Positions 7,120 to 13,552 of a DNA stretch of 14,938 nt are shown here, in pieces. The translations under genes and the position numbers were made by a program. The notes below the pieces were generated by a model. That model ran no database searches and had not been told where the DNA came from. It saw nothing but the letters and a program-made list of their open reading frames with translations. How positions within the stretch are numbered: position 1 is the stretch's first letter; each line of letters begins with the position of its first letter. Source of the stretch: Fusobacterium sp. (GTDB lineage: Bacteria > Fusobacteriota > Fusobacteriia > Fusobacteriales > Fusobacteriaceae); contig JAHHSZ010000043.1 of NCBI GenBank assembly GCA_020024915.1, forward strand, positions 1 to 14,938, given 5' to 3'.

Positions 7120-7809
7120 CTATTTAACATTATTAATAACTTTTAAAACTTTTCCAATAATTTTAAATTCATCTTCAGGATATACATAGATTGGTTGATA
7201 ATTAGGGTTATCACTGAGTAAAGCAAAGAAATTTTTAGTAACTTTTATTCTTTTAACAAATGATTCACCATTTACTAAAAAAGCTCCAACCTCTCCATCT
7301 TTTAATTCCTCTCCTTGACGACAAAGAATGATTGATTGATTTTTAATAGTAGGTTCCATAGAGTCACCTTTTACATTTATAGCAAAAACATTATCAGAAT
7401 TTCTTATTCCAGGTAGTGAGATAAAATCAACAGGCTCTTCATCAGTAACCAAACCTATTCCAGCACTTATTCTAGAGAAAAGTGGGATTAATGTGTTATT
7501 GTTGCTAATATCCTTTATAACTCTTCTTTTAGAGAGTTCTTTCTCATCAGATAATCTTTTAAGCTCATTTAAGATAATATCTGGAGTTCTCTCTATAGCA
7601 GCTAAATATTTTAGTTTTTCACCTTCAGAAGGAGTAAGTAATAGTACTTTGATAAGACTATCAAGAACTTCTTCACTAGGAGGATTTTTGATCTCTCCTC
7701 TTTCAATACCATTATAATATGATTGAGTTATACCAGCTAATTTTGAAACTTTGTTTTGACTTAGTCCAAGAGTTTCTCTTTTTGTTTTTATATATGTCTT
7801 AAAATCCAT
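7120..7809 (-). CDS. HTH repressor with S24 self-cleavage domain (LexA/CI-like, XRE family)
   Basis: A 229-residue transcriptional repressor. Residues about 1-60 form an XRE-type helix-turn-helix (LGLSQNKVSKLAGITQSYYNGIERG), about 60-105 a linker, and 108-229 an S24 peptidase domain. The catalytic Ser150 lies in GDSMEPTI and the Lys186 in FVKRIKV, 36 residues apart, close to LexA. Ala116-Gly117 in RISAGIG sits where LexA and phage CI are cut, so RecA-stimulated self-cleavage and induction by DNA damage are plausible. I place the start at the ATG reading from 7809, preceded on the minus strand by AGGAGG at a 7-base distance; the longer frame to 7860 overlaps the promoter. The gene diverges from a small unknown gene. 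No phage genes are nearby, so it may be a domesticated or stress-response repressor. Confidence 0.93.
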   Translation of the reverse strand: MDFKTYIKTKRETLGLSQNKVSKLAGITQSYYNGIERGEIKNPPSEEVLDSLIKVLLLTPSEGEKLKYLAAIERTPDIILNELKRLSDEKELSKRRVIKDISNNNTLIPLFSRISAGIGLVTDEEPVDFISLPGIRNSDNVFAINVKGDSMEPTIKNQSIILCRQGEELKDGEVGAFLVNGESFVKRIKVTKNFFALLSDNPNYQPIYVYPEDEFKIIGKVLKVINNVK

Positions 7810-7839
7810 TACTATACCTCCTATATATATATATAAATA

Positions 7840-7868
7840 ATTATAATATATTTTTCTCAAAATATCAA
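7840..7868 (-). promoter_or_regulatory. Promoter of the S24 repressor gene
   Basis: On the minus strand, TTGATA (7868-7863) and TATAAT (7845-7840) are separated by 17 bases. The leader then crosses a (TA)n tract (7822-7834) and the AGGAGG site. It is back-to-back with the forward promoter, with 16 bases between the two -35 elements, so one bound repressor could affect both. Confidence 0.85.
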
Positions 7869-7884
7869 GTAATAAAATAGGGTA

Positions 7885-7913
7885 TTGACAAATTTAAATA
7901 TTAGTTATAATAT
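7885..7913 (+). promoter_or_regulatory. Promoter of the 75-residue gene
   Basis: TTGACA (7885-7890) and TAATAT (7908-7913) are 17 bases apart; an overlapping TATAAT (7906-7911) gives a 15-base spacing. A short leader leads to GGAGGG before the ATG at 7966. Confidence 0.85.
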
Positions 7914-7943
7914 ATATCTATAAATATAGTTATCTATTACTAA
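7901..7943. promoter_or_regulatory. Candidate operator region for the S24 repressor
   Basis: Directly after the forward -10 lies the inverted repeat CTATA-AA-TATAG (7918-7929), flanked by the outer inverted pair TTAGT (7901-7905) and ACTAA (7939-7943) and a repeated TAGTTAT (7902-7908 and 7927-7933). The position over the expected start of transcription fits a repressor site. The region is very AT-rich, so short palindromes are expected by chance; this is a suggestion only. Confidence 0.35.
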
Positions 7944-7965
7944 ATATAAAAACGGAGGGAATATT

Positions 7966-8193
7966 ATGAAGATATTGATAAGAAATAAAAAATGGGAAAC
8001 AACATTTAATAGAGTAACATTAATATGTGAGGTAACAAATTGTAATAAAATATTTAGTATTAAATTTGCTTATAAGGGAAATGAGATAACTATCAAGACT
8101 AATAACCTAGATAATACATTTAAATACTTAGAGAGAATATTCGATGAAAAAATTCTTGAAAATATTTCAAATGAAACAAAAATGGTAAGTTAA
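7966..8193 (+). CDS. Small protein of unknown function (75 residues), divergent from the S24 repressor
   Basis: I do not recognise this protein. It is 75 residues long, basic at the N-terminus (MKILIRNKKW), with two cysteines (Cys21, Cys26) and no membrane segment or signal peptide. The first half alternates polar and hydrophobic residues, as in a small beta sheet (TLICEVTN, IFSIKFAYKG, EITIKTNN), and the second half looks helical (TFKYLERIFDEKILENI), so a compact alpha/beta domain is likely. The ATG is preceded by GGAGGG (7953-7958) and a strong promoter, so the gene is credible despite its size. Its head-to-head layout with a self-cleaving repressor suggests it is a target of that repressor, perhaps induced by DNA damage. 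A Cro-like, toxin-like or anti-repressor role is conceivable; nothing in the sequence proves any of these. Confidence 0.75.
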   Translation: MKILIRNKKWETTFNRVTLICEVTNCNKIFSIKFAYKGNEITIKTNNLDNTFKYLERIFDEKILENISNETKMVS

Positions 8194-8213
8194 GGATAAA
8201 AATAAAAATTATT

Positions 8214-8242
8214 TTGCAAATAGATTATTTATATCTTATAAT
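8214..8242 (+). promoter_or_regulatory. Promoter of the RpiR-type regulator and proC
   Basis: TTGCAA (8214-8219) and TATAAT (8237-8242) are 17 bases apart. Transcription would start near 8249, giving a short leader of about 37 bases. Confidence 0.8.
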
Positions 8243-8285
8243 AAAGTATAGAAGAATAAGATTGTTCAAAATGTGAGGTAATTTT

Positions 8286-9137
8286 ATGAAGAAAAAGGTA
8301 TTGAAATACTTAGATGATAATTATAATTCTTTTAGTAAAAGCTTTAAAAAAATAGCTGAATACATAAGATATAATCAAAGTATAGTCTCTTTTATTTCAA
8401 TTAATGAATTAGCCAAAGAAACGAAAACAAGTCCAGCTACAATAACAAGATTTTCAAAAAGCTTAGGATTTAAAGGTTATCCAGATTTTCAAAAAATCTT
8501 TCAAAAAGAAGTAGAGCAACAAACTTCATATATGAAAGGTTTAAAAAATAGTATCACTGAAATAGACAATAGTAATAATATATTACGAGATATGATTAGA
8601 ACAAATATAGAGTTACTTCAAGAGATGGATGTTTTAGAGATAGAAAAAAGCTTAGATCAAGCTGTTAGATGGATAAAAGATAGTAGAAAACTTTATATTT
8701 TAGGAGCTAGAGGTTCATATGCTTTAGCCTATTATCTATATTTTATGTTAAAGGAATTTAGAGAAGGGGTAGAGTTAATGATATCTGGAGCCTCTGATTT
8801 TACAGATAAATTACTATATAGTCAGAAAAATGATTTGCTGTTTACAATCTCTTTTCACCCATATACTAACTTTACTTATCAGGTTACAGAGTTCTTTAAA
8901 GAGCATGGAAATAAAGTTATAACTGTAACAGATAAAAAAGATTCAACATTGGGAAATATTTCAGATTTAGTATTAACAACTAAAAATGGAGAAAAGGCAT
9001 ATACATTTGTACCAGGAACAGTGATTATAAATGCTCTTTTAATGAAACTGGGAATGGAAGATAAGGAAAATGTGGTAGATAAGTTGGATAAGTTGAAAAA
9101 AATTACAGATAGATTTAATATCTATATTGATAAATAA
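8286..9137 (+). CDS. MurR/RpiR family transcriptional regulator (HTH plus SIS domain)
   Basis: A 283-residue cytoplasmic DNA-binding regulator. Residues about 1-75 form the RpiR-type winged helix-turn-helix, with the family pattern FISINELAKETKTSPATITRFSKSLGFKGYPDF split over residues 36-68. Residues about 120-260 form a SIS (sugar isomerase) domain, seen in LYILGARGSYALAYYLY and in the segment VITVTDKKDSTLG, which in relatives senses a phosphorylated sugar such as MurNAc-6-P or GlcNAc-6-P. The effector here is unknown. Length is normal for the family. The ATG at 8286 has GTGAGG at a reasonable distance. Only 10 bases separate it from proC, so the two share a transcript, an unusual partner for proline synthesis; this need not mean it regulates proC. 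Confidence 0.92.
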   Translation: MKKKVLKYLDDNYNSFSKSFKKIAEYIRYNQSIVSFISINELAKETKTSPATITRFSKSLGFKGYPDFQKIFQKEVEQQTSYMKGLKNSITEIDNSNNILRDMIRTNIELLQEMDVLEIEKSLDQAVRWIKDSRKLYILGARGSYALAYYLYFMLKEFREGVELMISGASDFTDKLLYSQKNDLLFTISFHPYTNFTYQVTEFFKEHGNKVITVTDKKDSTLGNISDLVLTTKNGEKAYTFVPGTVIINALLMKLGMEDKENVVDKLDKLKKITDRFNIYIDK

Positions 9138-9147
9138 GGAGACGAAT

Positions 9148-9963
9148 ATGAAAAGAATAGGTTTTATAGGTTGTGGAAATATGGGAGAGGCTTTTCTAAA
9201 AGGGATAATAAACTCTCAATTAATAGAAAAGACTGATATTTATGTTTATGACAAATTAAAAGGAGATTATATCTCTAATATTTATCAAATAAATCAAGCT
9301 AAAGAGGAGACAGAGATTATTAATAGTTGTGATATTGTATTTTTGGCAACTAAACCAAATGTTTATTTTGAAGTGATAGATAAGATAAAAGATTCAGTAA
9401 ATAGCACAAAAATATTGGTAGCTATGGCTCCTGGAATAACTATGGAAGATATTTTAGAGGAGACAGATAATAGAAACAGTAAGATAGTAAGAACTATGCC
9501 AAATCTACCTTTAATGGTTCAAGAGGGCTGTATAGCTTATGCTTTCAATGAGAATATTGAAGAAGAAGAGAAGGCTTTCTTCAAAGAGTTATTTGAAAAG
9601 ATAGGAATGGCAATTGAGACAAAAGAGGAGCTATTTGATGCTGTAATAGGAGCTTCAGGTTCATCACCAGCCTTTATGTTTATGTTTATAGAAGCACTGG
9701 CAGATGCTGCTGTGCATGAGGGGCTACCAAGAAGTGATGCATATAAATTAGTAGGACAGACTCTAATTGGTTGTGGAAAGATGTTCTTAGAGAGCGGTAA
9801 GCATCCTGGAGAGTTAAAGGACAATGTATGTTCACCTGGTGGAACAACAATAGTAGGTGTAAGATATTTAGAAGAGAGTGGTTTTAGAGGAGCGATTATA
9901 AAAGCTGCAACTGAAACTATAAAAAAATCTAAGGAAATGAGCCAAAATAGCAATAATAAATAA
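9148..9963 (+). CDS. proC: Pyrroline-5-carboxylate reductase
   Basis: Reduces 1-pyrroline-5-carboxylate to proline with NAD(P)H, the last step of proline synthesis, in the cytoplasm. The 271-residue protein has an N-terminal Rossmann fold with GCGNMG (residues 8-13), the ATKP turn (about 67-70), RTMPNLP (about 115-121), and the C-terminal all-helical dimerisation domain with the signature around GASGSSPAF and SPGGTTIVGV (229-238). All expected motifs are present and the length is normal. I chose the ATG at 9148 because AAGGAG (9136-9141) precedes it at 6 bases; a TTG at 9127 in the same frame lies in the end of the upstream gene and has no ribosome binding site. No terminator follows before the tRNA promoter 7 bases downstream. 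Confidence 0.97.
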   Translation: MKRIGFIGCGNMGEAFLKGIINSQLIEKTDIYVYDKLKGDYISNIYQINQAKEETEIINSCDIVFLATKPNVYFEVIDKIKDSVNSTKILVAMAPGITMEDILEETDNRNSKIVRTMPNLPLMVQEGCIAYAFNENIEEEEKAFFKELFEKIGMAIETKEELFDAVIGASGSSPAFMFMFIEALADAAVHEGLPRSDAYKLVGQTLIGCGKMFLESGKHPGELKDNVCSPGGTTIVGVRYLEESGFRGAIIKAATETIKKSKEMSQNSNNK

Positions 9964-9970
9964 AAAATAT

Positions 9971-9999
9971 TTGACAAAATAAAAAATATATGATATTAT
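9971..9999 (+). promoter_or_regulatory. Promoter of the tRNA cluster
   Basis: TTGACA (9971-9976) and TATTAT (9994-9999) are 17 bases apart. The expected start near 10006 is only a few bases before the first tRNA, as usual for stable RNA genes. The -35 lies 7 bases after the proC stop. Confidence 0.88.
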
Positions 10000-10010
10000 T
10001 CTATGTGCTT

Positions 10011-10094
10011 GGAAGGTTATCCTAATTGGTAAGGAACCGGTCTTGAAAACCGGCGCCGCAAGGCTTCAGAGTTCGAATCTCTGATCTTCCGCCA
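10011..10094 (+). tRNA. tRNA-Ser(UGA)
   Basis: An 84-base tRNA. The acceptor arm GGAAGGT pairs with ATCTTCC (one G-U), followed by the discriminator G and an encoded CCA. The anticodon arm is CCGGT / ACCGG with loop CTTGAAA, giving anticodon TGA. A 13-base variable arm with a 3-bp stem (GCC-GCAA-GGC) and the G discriminator fit a serine tRNA. The T arm is CAGAG-TTCGAAT-CTCTG. It reads UCN codons, mainly UCA. Confidence 0.93.
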
Positions 10095-10099
10095 TAAAC

Positions 10100-10190
10100 G
10101 GTGAAGTGGCAGAGTGGCCTAATGCACTCCCCTGCTAAGGGAGAGTACCTATAGACGGTACCGAGAGTTCAAATCTCTCCTTCACCGCCA
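10100..10190 (+). tRNA. tRNA-Ser(GCU)
   Basis: A 91-base tRNA with acceptor GGTGAAG / CTTCACC, discriminator G and encoded CCA. The anticodon arm CTCCC / GGGAG carries loop CTGCTAA, giving anticodon GCT, which reads AGU/AGC. A long variable arm (GGTACC pairing region around 10145-10162) marks a class II tRNA. The T arm is GAGAG-TTCAAAT-CTCTC. It lies 5 bases after the first tRNA and is processed from the same transcript. Confidence 0.95.
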
Positions 10191-10202
10191 TTTGAATTAA
10201 AC

Positions 10203-10225
10203 GGGTAGAATATCTACCCTTTTTT
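10203..10225 (+). terminator. Terminator after the two serine tRNAs
   Basis: GGGTAGA (10203-10209) pairs with TCTACCC (10213-10219), loop ATA, followed by six T (10220-10225). It lies 12 bases after tRNA-Ser(GCU) and only 7 bases before tRNA-Arg. Confidence 0.9.
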
Positions 10226-10232
10226 CATAGAT

Positions 10233-10309
<77 letters not shown>

Positions 10310-10323
10310 TTTATAGTTAAGAC

Positions 10324-10345
10324 GAGAGTATGACTCTCTTTTTTT
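10324..10345 (+). terminator. Terminator after tRNA-Arg
   Basis: GAGAGT (10324-10329) pairs with ACTCTC (10333-10338), loop ATG, followed by seven T (10339-10345). The stem is short but perfect. Confidence 0.88.
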
Positions 10346-10373
10346 ATGATATATTTGGGGCAATTTTTATAAT

Positions 10374-10395
10374 TTTGAGTATAAATTTACTCAAA
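10374..10395. other. Inverted repeat between the tRNA cluster and the infC promoter
   Basis: TTTGAGTA (10374-10381) and TACTCAAA (10388-10395) form a perfect 8-bp dyad with a 6-base centre. No T tract follows, so it is not a normal terminator. It lies about 40 bases upstream of the infC -35 and could be a protein site or chance. Confidence 0.3.
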
Positions 10396-10433
10396 GCTAA
10401 AATAAATGGGTAGTTGCAAAAAATATAAAATCC

Positions 10434-10462
10434 TTGACTTTTTGTAAAAAATAACGTATAAT
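10434..10462 (+). promoter_or_regulatory. Promoter of the infC-rpmI-rplT operon
   Basis: TTGACT (10434-10439) and TATAAT (10457-10462) are 17 bases apart. Transcription from about 10469 leaves a leader of roughly 170 bases before infC, long for this genome. Confidence 0.88.
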
Positions 10463-10468
10463 TATAAG

Positions 10469-10628
10469 AGTAATAAAATAAATATTAAAGAAGAAACTAC
10501 CTGTTTCTCACCTTATGGGCATCAGAAGCTTACACAGGGTTGACTTTTAAAAATGAGAAGTGACATTGTTTATTATAAAAGTTGAGATACGGGGCATAGT
10601 TTGTCCTGTTTTTTATTTATAATTAAAA
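10469..10628 (+). promoter_or_regulatory. Structured infC operon leader ending in a terminator (r-protein L20-type leader likely)
   Basis: About 160 bases of non-coding leader. ACCTGT (10499-10504) can pair with ACAGGGT (10534-10540, one bulge), TTCTCA (10505-10510) with TGAGAA (10554-10559), and GACTTTTA (10542-10549) with TAAAAGTT (10576-10583, one G-U), so alternative folds are available. In Firmicutes the same operon is controlled by L20 binding such a leader and causing termination; I infer the same logic here from position and architecture, not from a match to a covariance model. Confidence 0.55.
10589..10614 (+). terminator. Attenuator terminator just upstream of infC
   Basis: ACGGGGCA (10589-10596) pairs with TGTCCTGT (10602-10609) with two G-U pairs, loop TAGTT, followed by TTTTT (10610-10614). 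It lies within the operon, 28 bases before the infC start, so it must be conditional. Confidence 0.78.
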
Positions 10629-10642
10629 TGGAGGTGCTTACT

Positions 10643-11146
10643 ATTACTGATAAAATTAGAATTAATGAAAAAATAAAAGGAAAAGAGTTTAGAATAATCT
10701 CATCTTCTGGAGAACAATTAGGAGTTATGAGTGCTAATGCAGCTCTTGACTTAGCAAGGCAAGAGGGATTAGACTTAGTTGAGATAGCAGCTACTGCAAA
10801 GCCACCTGTGTGTAAAATAATGGATTTTGGAAAATACAGATATGAGCAGACAAGAAAAGCTAAAGAAGCTAAGAAAAATCAAAAGCAAACAGTTGTTAAA
10901 GAGGTAAAAGTAACAGCTAGAATAGATAGTCATGACTTAGATACAAAAGTATCTCAAATTAAAAAGTTCTTAGAAAAAGAAAATAAAGTAAAAGTAACAT
11001 TAGTGTTATTTGGAAGAGAGAAAATGCATGCTACGTTAGGTGTTGATACACTTGACGAGATAGCAGAAAGATTTGCTGATATAGCTGAAGCTGATAAAAA
11101 ATACAACGATAAGCAAAAACATATAATCTTATCACCTAAAAAATAA
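10643..11146 (+). CDS. infC: Translation initiation factor IF-3, probable AUU start
   Basis: Binds the 30S subunit, prevents early 50S joining and checks start-codon pairing. The protein (167 residues from the proposed start) has the N domain (about 1-72), a Lys-rich linker (KAKEAKKNQKQ) and the C domain with KVTARIDSHDLDTK and LFGREKMHATLG, all typical. There is no ATG at the expected N-terminus. The full Shine-Dalgarno TGGAGGTG (10629-10636) stands 6 bases before ATT at 10643, which begins ITDKIRINEKI, matching where IF-3 proteins start; the ATG at 10628 overlaps that site. AUU is the known start of infC in E. coli and Bacillus, where IF-3 represses its own translation by rejecting it. First gene of an operon with rpmI and rplT. 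Confidence 0.95.
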   Translation: MTDKIRINEKIKGKEFRIISSSGEQLGVMSANAALDLARQEGLDLVEIAATAKPPVCKIMDFGKYRYEQTRKAKEAKKNQKQTVVKEVKVTARIDSHDLDTKVSQIKKFLEKENKVKVTLVLFGREKMHATLGVDTLDEIAERFADIAEADKKYNDKQKHIILSPKK

Positions 11147-11190
11147 TTAATAATAAAACAGATTTAGATATTTGAGAGGAGGACATTATT

Positions 11191-11397
11191 ATGCCAAAAA
11201 TGAAGACTCATAGAGGAGCTAAAAAAAGAATTAAAGTTACAGGAACAGGTAAATTTGTAGTTAAACATTCAGGAAAAAGCCATATCTTAACTAAAAAAGA
11301 TAGAAAAAGAAAAAACAACTTAAAGAAAGATTTCGTAGTAACTGAAACTTTAACAAGACATATGAAAGCATTATTACCATATGGAGCAGGAAGATAA
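11191..11397 (+). CDS. rpmI: Large ribosomal subunit protein bL35
   Basis: A 68-residue, strongly basic protein of the 50S subunit. It shows the standard bL35 start [21 protein letters not shown], with the basic core [11 protein letters not shown] and the C-terminal motif ALLPYG; the normal length is about 65 residues. The ATG at 11191 has GAGAGGAGG (11173-11181) in front. It lies 44 bases after infC and 53 before rplT, with no promoter or terminator seen on either side, so the three genes are one operon in the order conserved across most bacteria. Confidence 0.98.
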   Translation: MPKMKTHRGAKKRIKVTGTGKFVVKHSGKSHILTKKDRKRKNNLKKDFVVTETLTRHMKALLPYGAGR

Positions 11398-11450
11398 TTA
11401 GTTTTATCATAAAATCAAATTTTTGTGTGAAATAATTAGGAGGAAAAGTA

Positions 11451-11801
11451 ATGAGAGTTAAAACTGGTATAGTTAGAAGAAGAAAGCATAAAAAAGTTTT
11501 AAAAGCAGCTAAAGGATTTAGAGGTGCTTCTGGTGACGTTATAAAACAAGCTAAACAAGCTACAATGAGAGCAGCAGCTTATTCAACAAGAGATAGAAAA
11601 GTAACAAAAAGAAGAATGAGACAATTATGGATCATTAGAATTAATACAGCAGCTAGATTAAATGGATTAACTTATTCAACATTAATGAATGGTCTTAAGA
11701 AAGCTGGAATCGTATTAGATAGAAAAGTGTTAGCAGATATCGCTTTAAACAATGCAGCTGAGTTCGCTAAATTAGCAGAAACTGCAAAAGCAGCTTTATA
11801 A
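11451..11801 (+). CDS. rplT: Large ribosomal subunit protein bL20
   Basis: A 116-residue basic 50S protein needed for early assembly on 23S rRNA. The N-terminal extension [20 protein letters not shown] and the globular core with [16 protein letters not shown] and [18 protein letters not shown] are standard; the length is normal. In both Proteobacteria and Firmicutes L20 also represses its own operon by binding the mRNA, which would fit the structured leader and attenuator upstream of infC. The ATG at 11451 has AGGAGG (11439-11444) in front. It ends the operon; a terminator follows 18 bases after the stop. Confidence 0.98.
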   Translation: MRVKTGIVRRRKHKKVLKAAKGFRGASGDVIKQAKQATMRAAAYSTRDRKVTKRRMRQLWIIRINTAARLNGLTYSTLMNGLKKAGIVLDRKVLADIALNNAAEFAKLAETAKAAL

Positions 11802-11819
11802 TTAGTCAAGTAAATAATT

Positions 11820-11850
11820 AAGAGAGTTTTAAATGAAACTCTCTTTTTTT
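11820..11850 (+). terminator. Terminator of the infC operon
   Basis: AGAGAGTTT (11821-11829) pairs with AAACTCTCT (11836-11844), loop TAAATG, followed by T to 11850. It lies between convergent rplT and glyA; on the minus strand the T tract is poor, so it may stop glyA transcripts only weakly. Confidence 0.93.
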
Positions 11851-11858
11851 GTGTATAT

Positions 11859-13097
11859 TTATATGTATAGTGGATATTTTAAACAGAACAGTTTAACTTC
11901 ATCTTTTATCTTAGCTAACTCACTATCGTTTTTAATGTTATCAATAACTTTTAAGATAAGGTGACCAATAATCTCCATTTCGCTCTCTTTCATACCTCTT
12001 GTAGTCACTGCAGGAGTACCTATTCTAATTCCACTTGTAACCATAGGTTTTTCAGTATCATATGGAATTCCATTTTTATTAACTGTAATCCCAGCTTTAT
12101 CTAAAGCTTTTTCTAGCTCTGCACCAGTAAAACCTTTAGACTTTACATCGATTAGCATCATATGGTTATCAGTTCCACCACTTACAACTCTAAGTCCACC
12201 TTTTTCTAAAACTTTAGCCAGTGTTTGAGCATTTTTTACAATTTGTTTTTGGTATTCGATAAATTCAGAAGATAGAGCCTCTTTGAATGCCACAGCTTTA
12301 GCAGCAATAATATGCATCAATGGACCACCTTGTATACCAGGGAAAATAGTTTTATCTATTTTTTTAGCAATCTCCTCGTCATTGGTCATAATTATACCAC
12401 CACGAGGCCCTCTCAAAGTCTTGTGAGTAGTTGTAGTAACTACATCTGCATATGGGATAGGAGATGGGTGTACACCAGCAGCAACCAAACCAGCAATATG
12501 AGCCATATCAACCATAAGGTAAGCACCAACCTTATCTGCGATCTCTCTAAATTTTTTAAAGTCAATAATTCTTGAGTAAGCACTAGCTCCAGCAATAATA
12601 AGTTTTGGTTTTGTTTCTAAAGCTATCTTTTCAACTTCGTCATAATCTATCTTCTCATCATTTTGAGATACACTATAAGATACAATATTATAGTCTTTAC
12701 CTGAGAAGTTTACATTCTTACCATGAGTTAAGTGTCCACCATGATCTAGTTTCATACCTAAAATAGTATCTCCTATATTTAAAAGAGCTTTATATACACC
12801 CATATTAGCTTGAGATCCAGAATGAGGTTGTACATTTACATAGTTTACATTAAATAATTTTTTAGCTCTTTCAATTGCTAACTTTTCAGCTATATCAACA
12901 AATTCACAACCACCATAATACCTCTTGTTAGGATACCCTTCAGCATACTTATTAGTCATAATGCTTCCAGCAGCTTCTAATACTCCTCCAGACACAAAGT
13001 TTTCAGAGGCAATAAGTTCAATTCCCTCATTTTGTCTTTTTTTCTCCAGTTCTATTGCATCAAAAATTTCTCTGTCAATTTCATAAAGTTTTTTCAT
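11859..13097 (-). CDS. glyA: Serine hydroxymethyltransferase
   Basis: PLP enzyme that converts serine and tetrahydrofolate to glycine and 5,10-methylene-tetrahydrofolate, the main source of one-carbon units; cytoplasmic. The 412-residue protein has the expected motifs: [10 protein letters not shown] (27-36), YPNKRYYGG (55-63), the cofactor-binding VDMAHIAGL (196-204, with Asp197 and His200) and [14 protein letters not shown] (221-234) with the PLP-binding Lys226. Length is normal. The ATG reading from 13097 is preceded on the minus strand by CGGAGG at a 5-base distance. It lies 18 bases downstream of the ArsC/Spx-like gene and is probably transcribed from that gene's promoter. The grouping with that gene has no obvious metabolic meaning. 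Confidence 0.98.
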   Translation of the reverse strand: MKKLYEIDREIFDAIELEKKRQNEGIELIASENFVSGGVLEAAGSIMTNKYAEGYPNKRYYGGCEFVDIAEKLAIERAKKLFNVNYVNVQPHSGSQANMGVYKALLNIGDTILGMKLDHGGHLTHGKNVNFSGKDYNIVSYSVSQNDEKIDYDEVEKIALETKPKLIIAGASAYSRIIDFKKFREIADKVGAYLMVDMAHIAGLVAAGVHPSPIPYADVVTTTTHKTLRGPRGGIIMTNDEEIAKKIDKTIFPGIQGGPLMHIIAAKAVAFKEALSSEFIEYQKQIVKNAQTLAKVLEKGGLRVVSGGTDNHMMLIDVKSKGFTGAELEKALDKAGITVNKNGIPYDTEKPMVTSGIRIGTPAVTTRGMKESEMEIIGHLILKVIDNIKNDSELAKIKDEVKLFCLKYPLYI

Positions 13098-13115
13098 ATA
13101 AACCTCCGTAATAAG

Positions 13116-13472
13116 TTATTTAAAAAACTCTTCCCACTTATCTTTTTTAAAACCGATTAAAACACCCTTGTCAGAAATAACTAAAGGTCTTTTAACTAAC
13201 ATACCATTAGAGGATAGAATTTCTATCATCTCATCTTCACTAGCAGTTGTAAGTTTCTCTTTCAAATTCATCTCTCTATATAAGATTCCACTTGTATTAA
13301 AAAATTTTTTTACAGGTAATCCACTAAGAGCAATGTATTTTTTTAGTTCCTCTTTAGTAGGATTATTTTCTACAATATGTCTACTTTCAAAATCTATTTT
13401 ATTCTCTTCTAGCCATTTTCTAGCATTTATACAAGTAGAACATTTAGGATAATTAATAAATAATAGTGACAT
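13116..13472 (-). CDS. ArsC/Spx family thioredoxin-fold protein
   Basis: A 118-residue thioredoxin-like protein. It has an N-terminal redox motif CSTC (Cys11, Cys14) and the RP motif of the family (KRPLVI, Arg95-Pro96). These define the ArsC/Spx/MgsR/YffB superfamily, which includes glutaredoxin-linked arsenate reductases and the RNA-polymerase-binding regulators Spx and MgsR. The CxxC form is shared with Spx, but CxxC alone does not separate the two roles, and I see no other arsenic genes, so arsenate reduction is only one option. The ATG reading from 13472 has AAGGAGG on the minus strand. It is the first gene of a two-gene unit with glyA. Confidence 0.88.
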   Translation of the reverse strand: MSLLFINYPKCSTCINARKWLEENKIDFESRHIVENNPTKEELKKYIALSGLPVKKFFNTSGILYREMNLKEKLTTASEDEMIEILSSNGMLVKRPLVISDKGVLIGFKKDKWEEFFK

Positions 13473-13506
13473 AAAACATTCCTCCTTAAAATAAATGTAT
13501 ATTCAT

Positions 13507-13536
13507 ATTATACAAAATTTGTCATAATAAAAGCAA
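13507..13536 (-). promoter_or_regulatory. Promoter of the ArsC/Spx-glyA unit
   Basis: On the minus strand, TTGCTT (13536-13531) and a perfect TATAAT (13512-13507) are 18 bases apart. The spacer holds the small palindrome ACAAA-A-TTTGT (13512-13522 on the plus strand), which may be chance in such AT-rich DNA. Confidence 0.7.
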
Positions 13537-13552
13537 GACAGAAATATATAAA

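Noticed and set aside
7822..7834. (TA)n tract as a phase-variable repeat
   Set aside because: The tract is short, lies in an AT-rich leader and is not between -35 and -10, so slippage would have little clear effect. Comparison of isolates could revive the idea.
7810..7860. 17-residue N-terminal extension of the S24 repressor
   Set aside because: The extension covers the ribosome binding site, the (TA)n leader and part of the -10 element, while the ATG at 7809 has a perfect AGGAGG.
8199..8215. AAAATAA/TTATTTT dyad after the 75-residue gene as a terminator
   Set aside because: It has only A-T pairs and a 3-base loop and overlaps the next -35 element; such dyads are expected by chance here.
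9537..9977. 146-codon open frame on the minus strand opposite proC
   Set aside because: It lies wholly over proC, which has all family motifs. The product has no recognisable motif, and the frame is a by-product of biased codon use.
10463..10628. T-box riboswitch upstream of infC
   Set aside because: No T-box sequence (AGGGTGGNACCGCG-like) is present and the gene is not an aminoacyl-tRNA synthetase or amino acid gene.
10601..10642. N-terminal extension of IF-3 by 14 residues
   Set aside because: It would start at a TTG within the attenuator hairpin and run through the Shine-Dalgarno; the residues do not look like IF-3.
12312..12575. 87-codon open frame opposite glyA
   Set aside because: glyA is complete and well conserved through this stretch; the opposite frame resembles no known protein.
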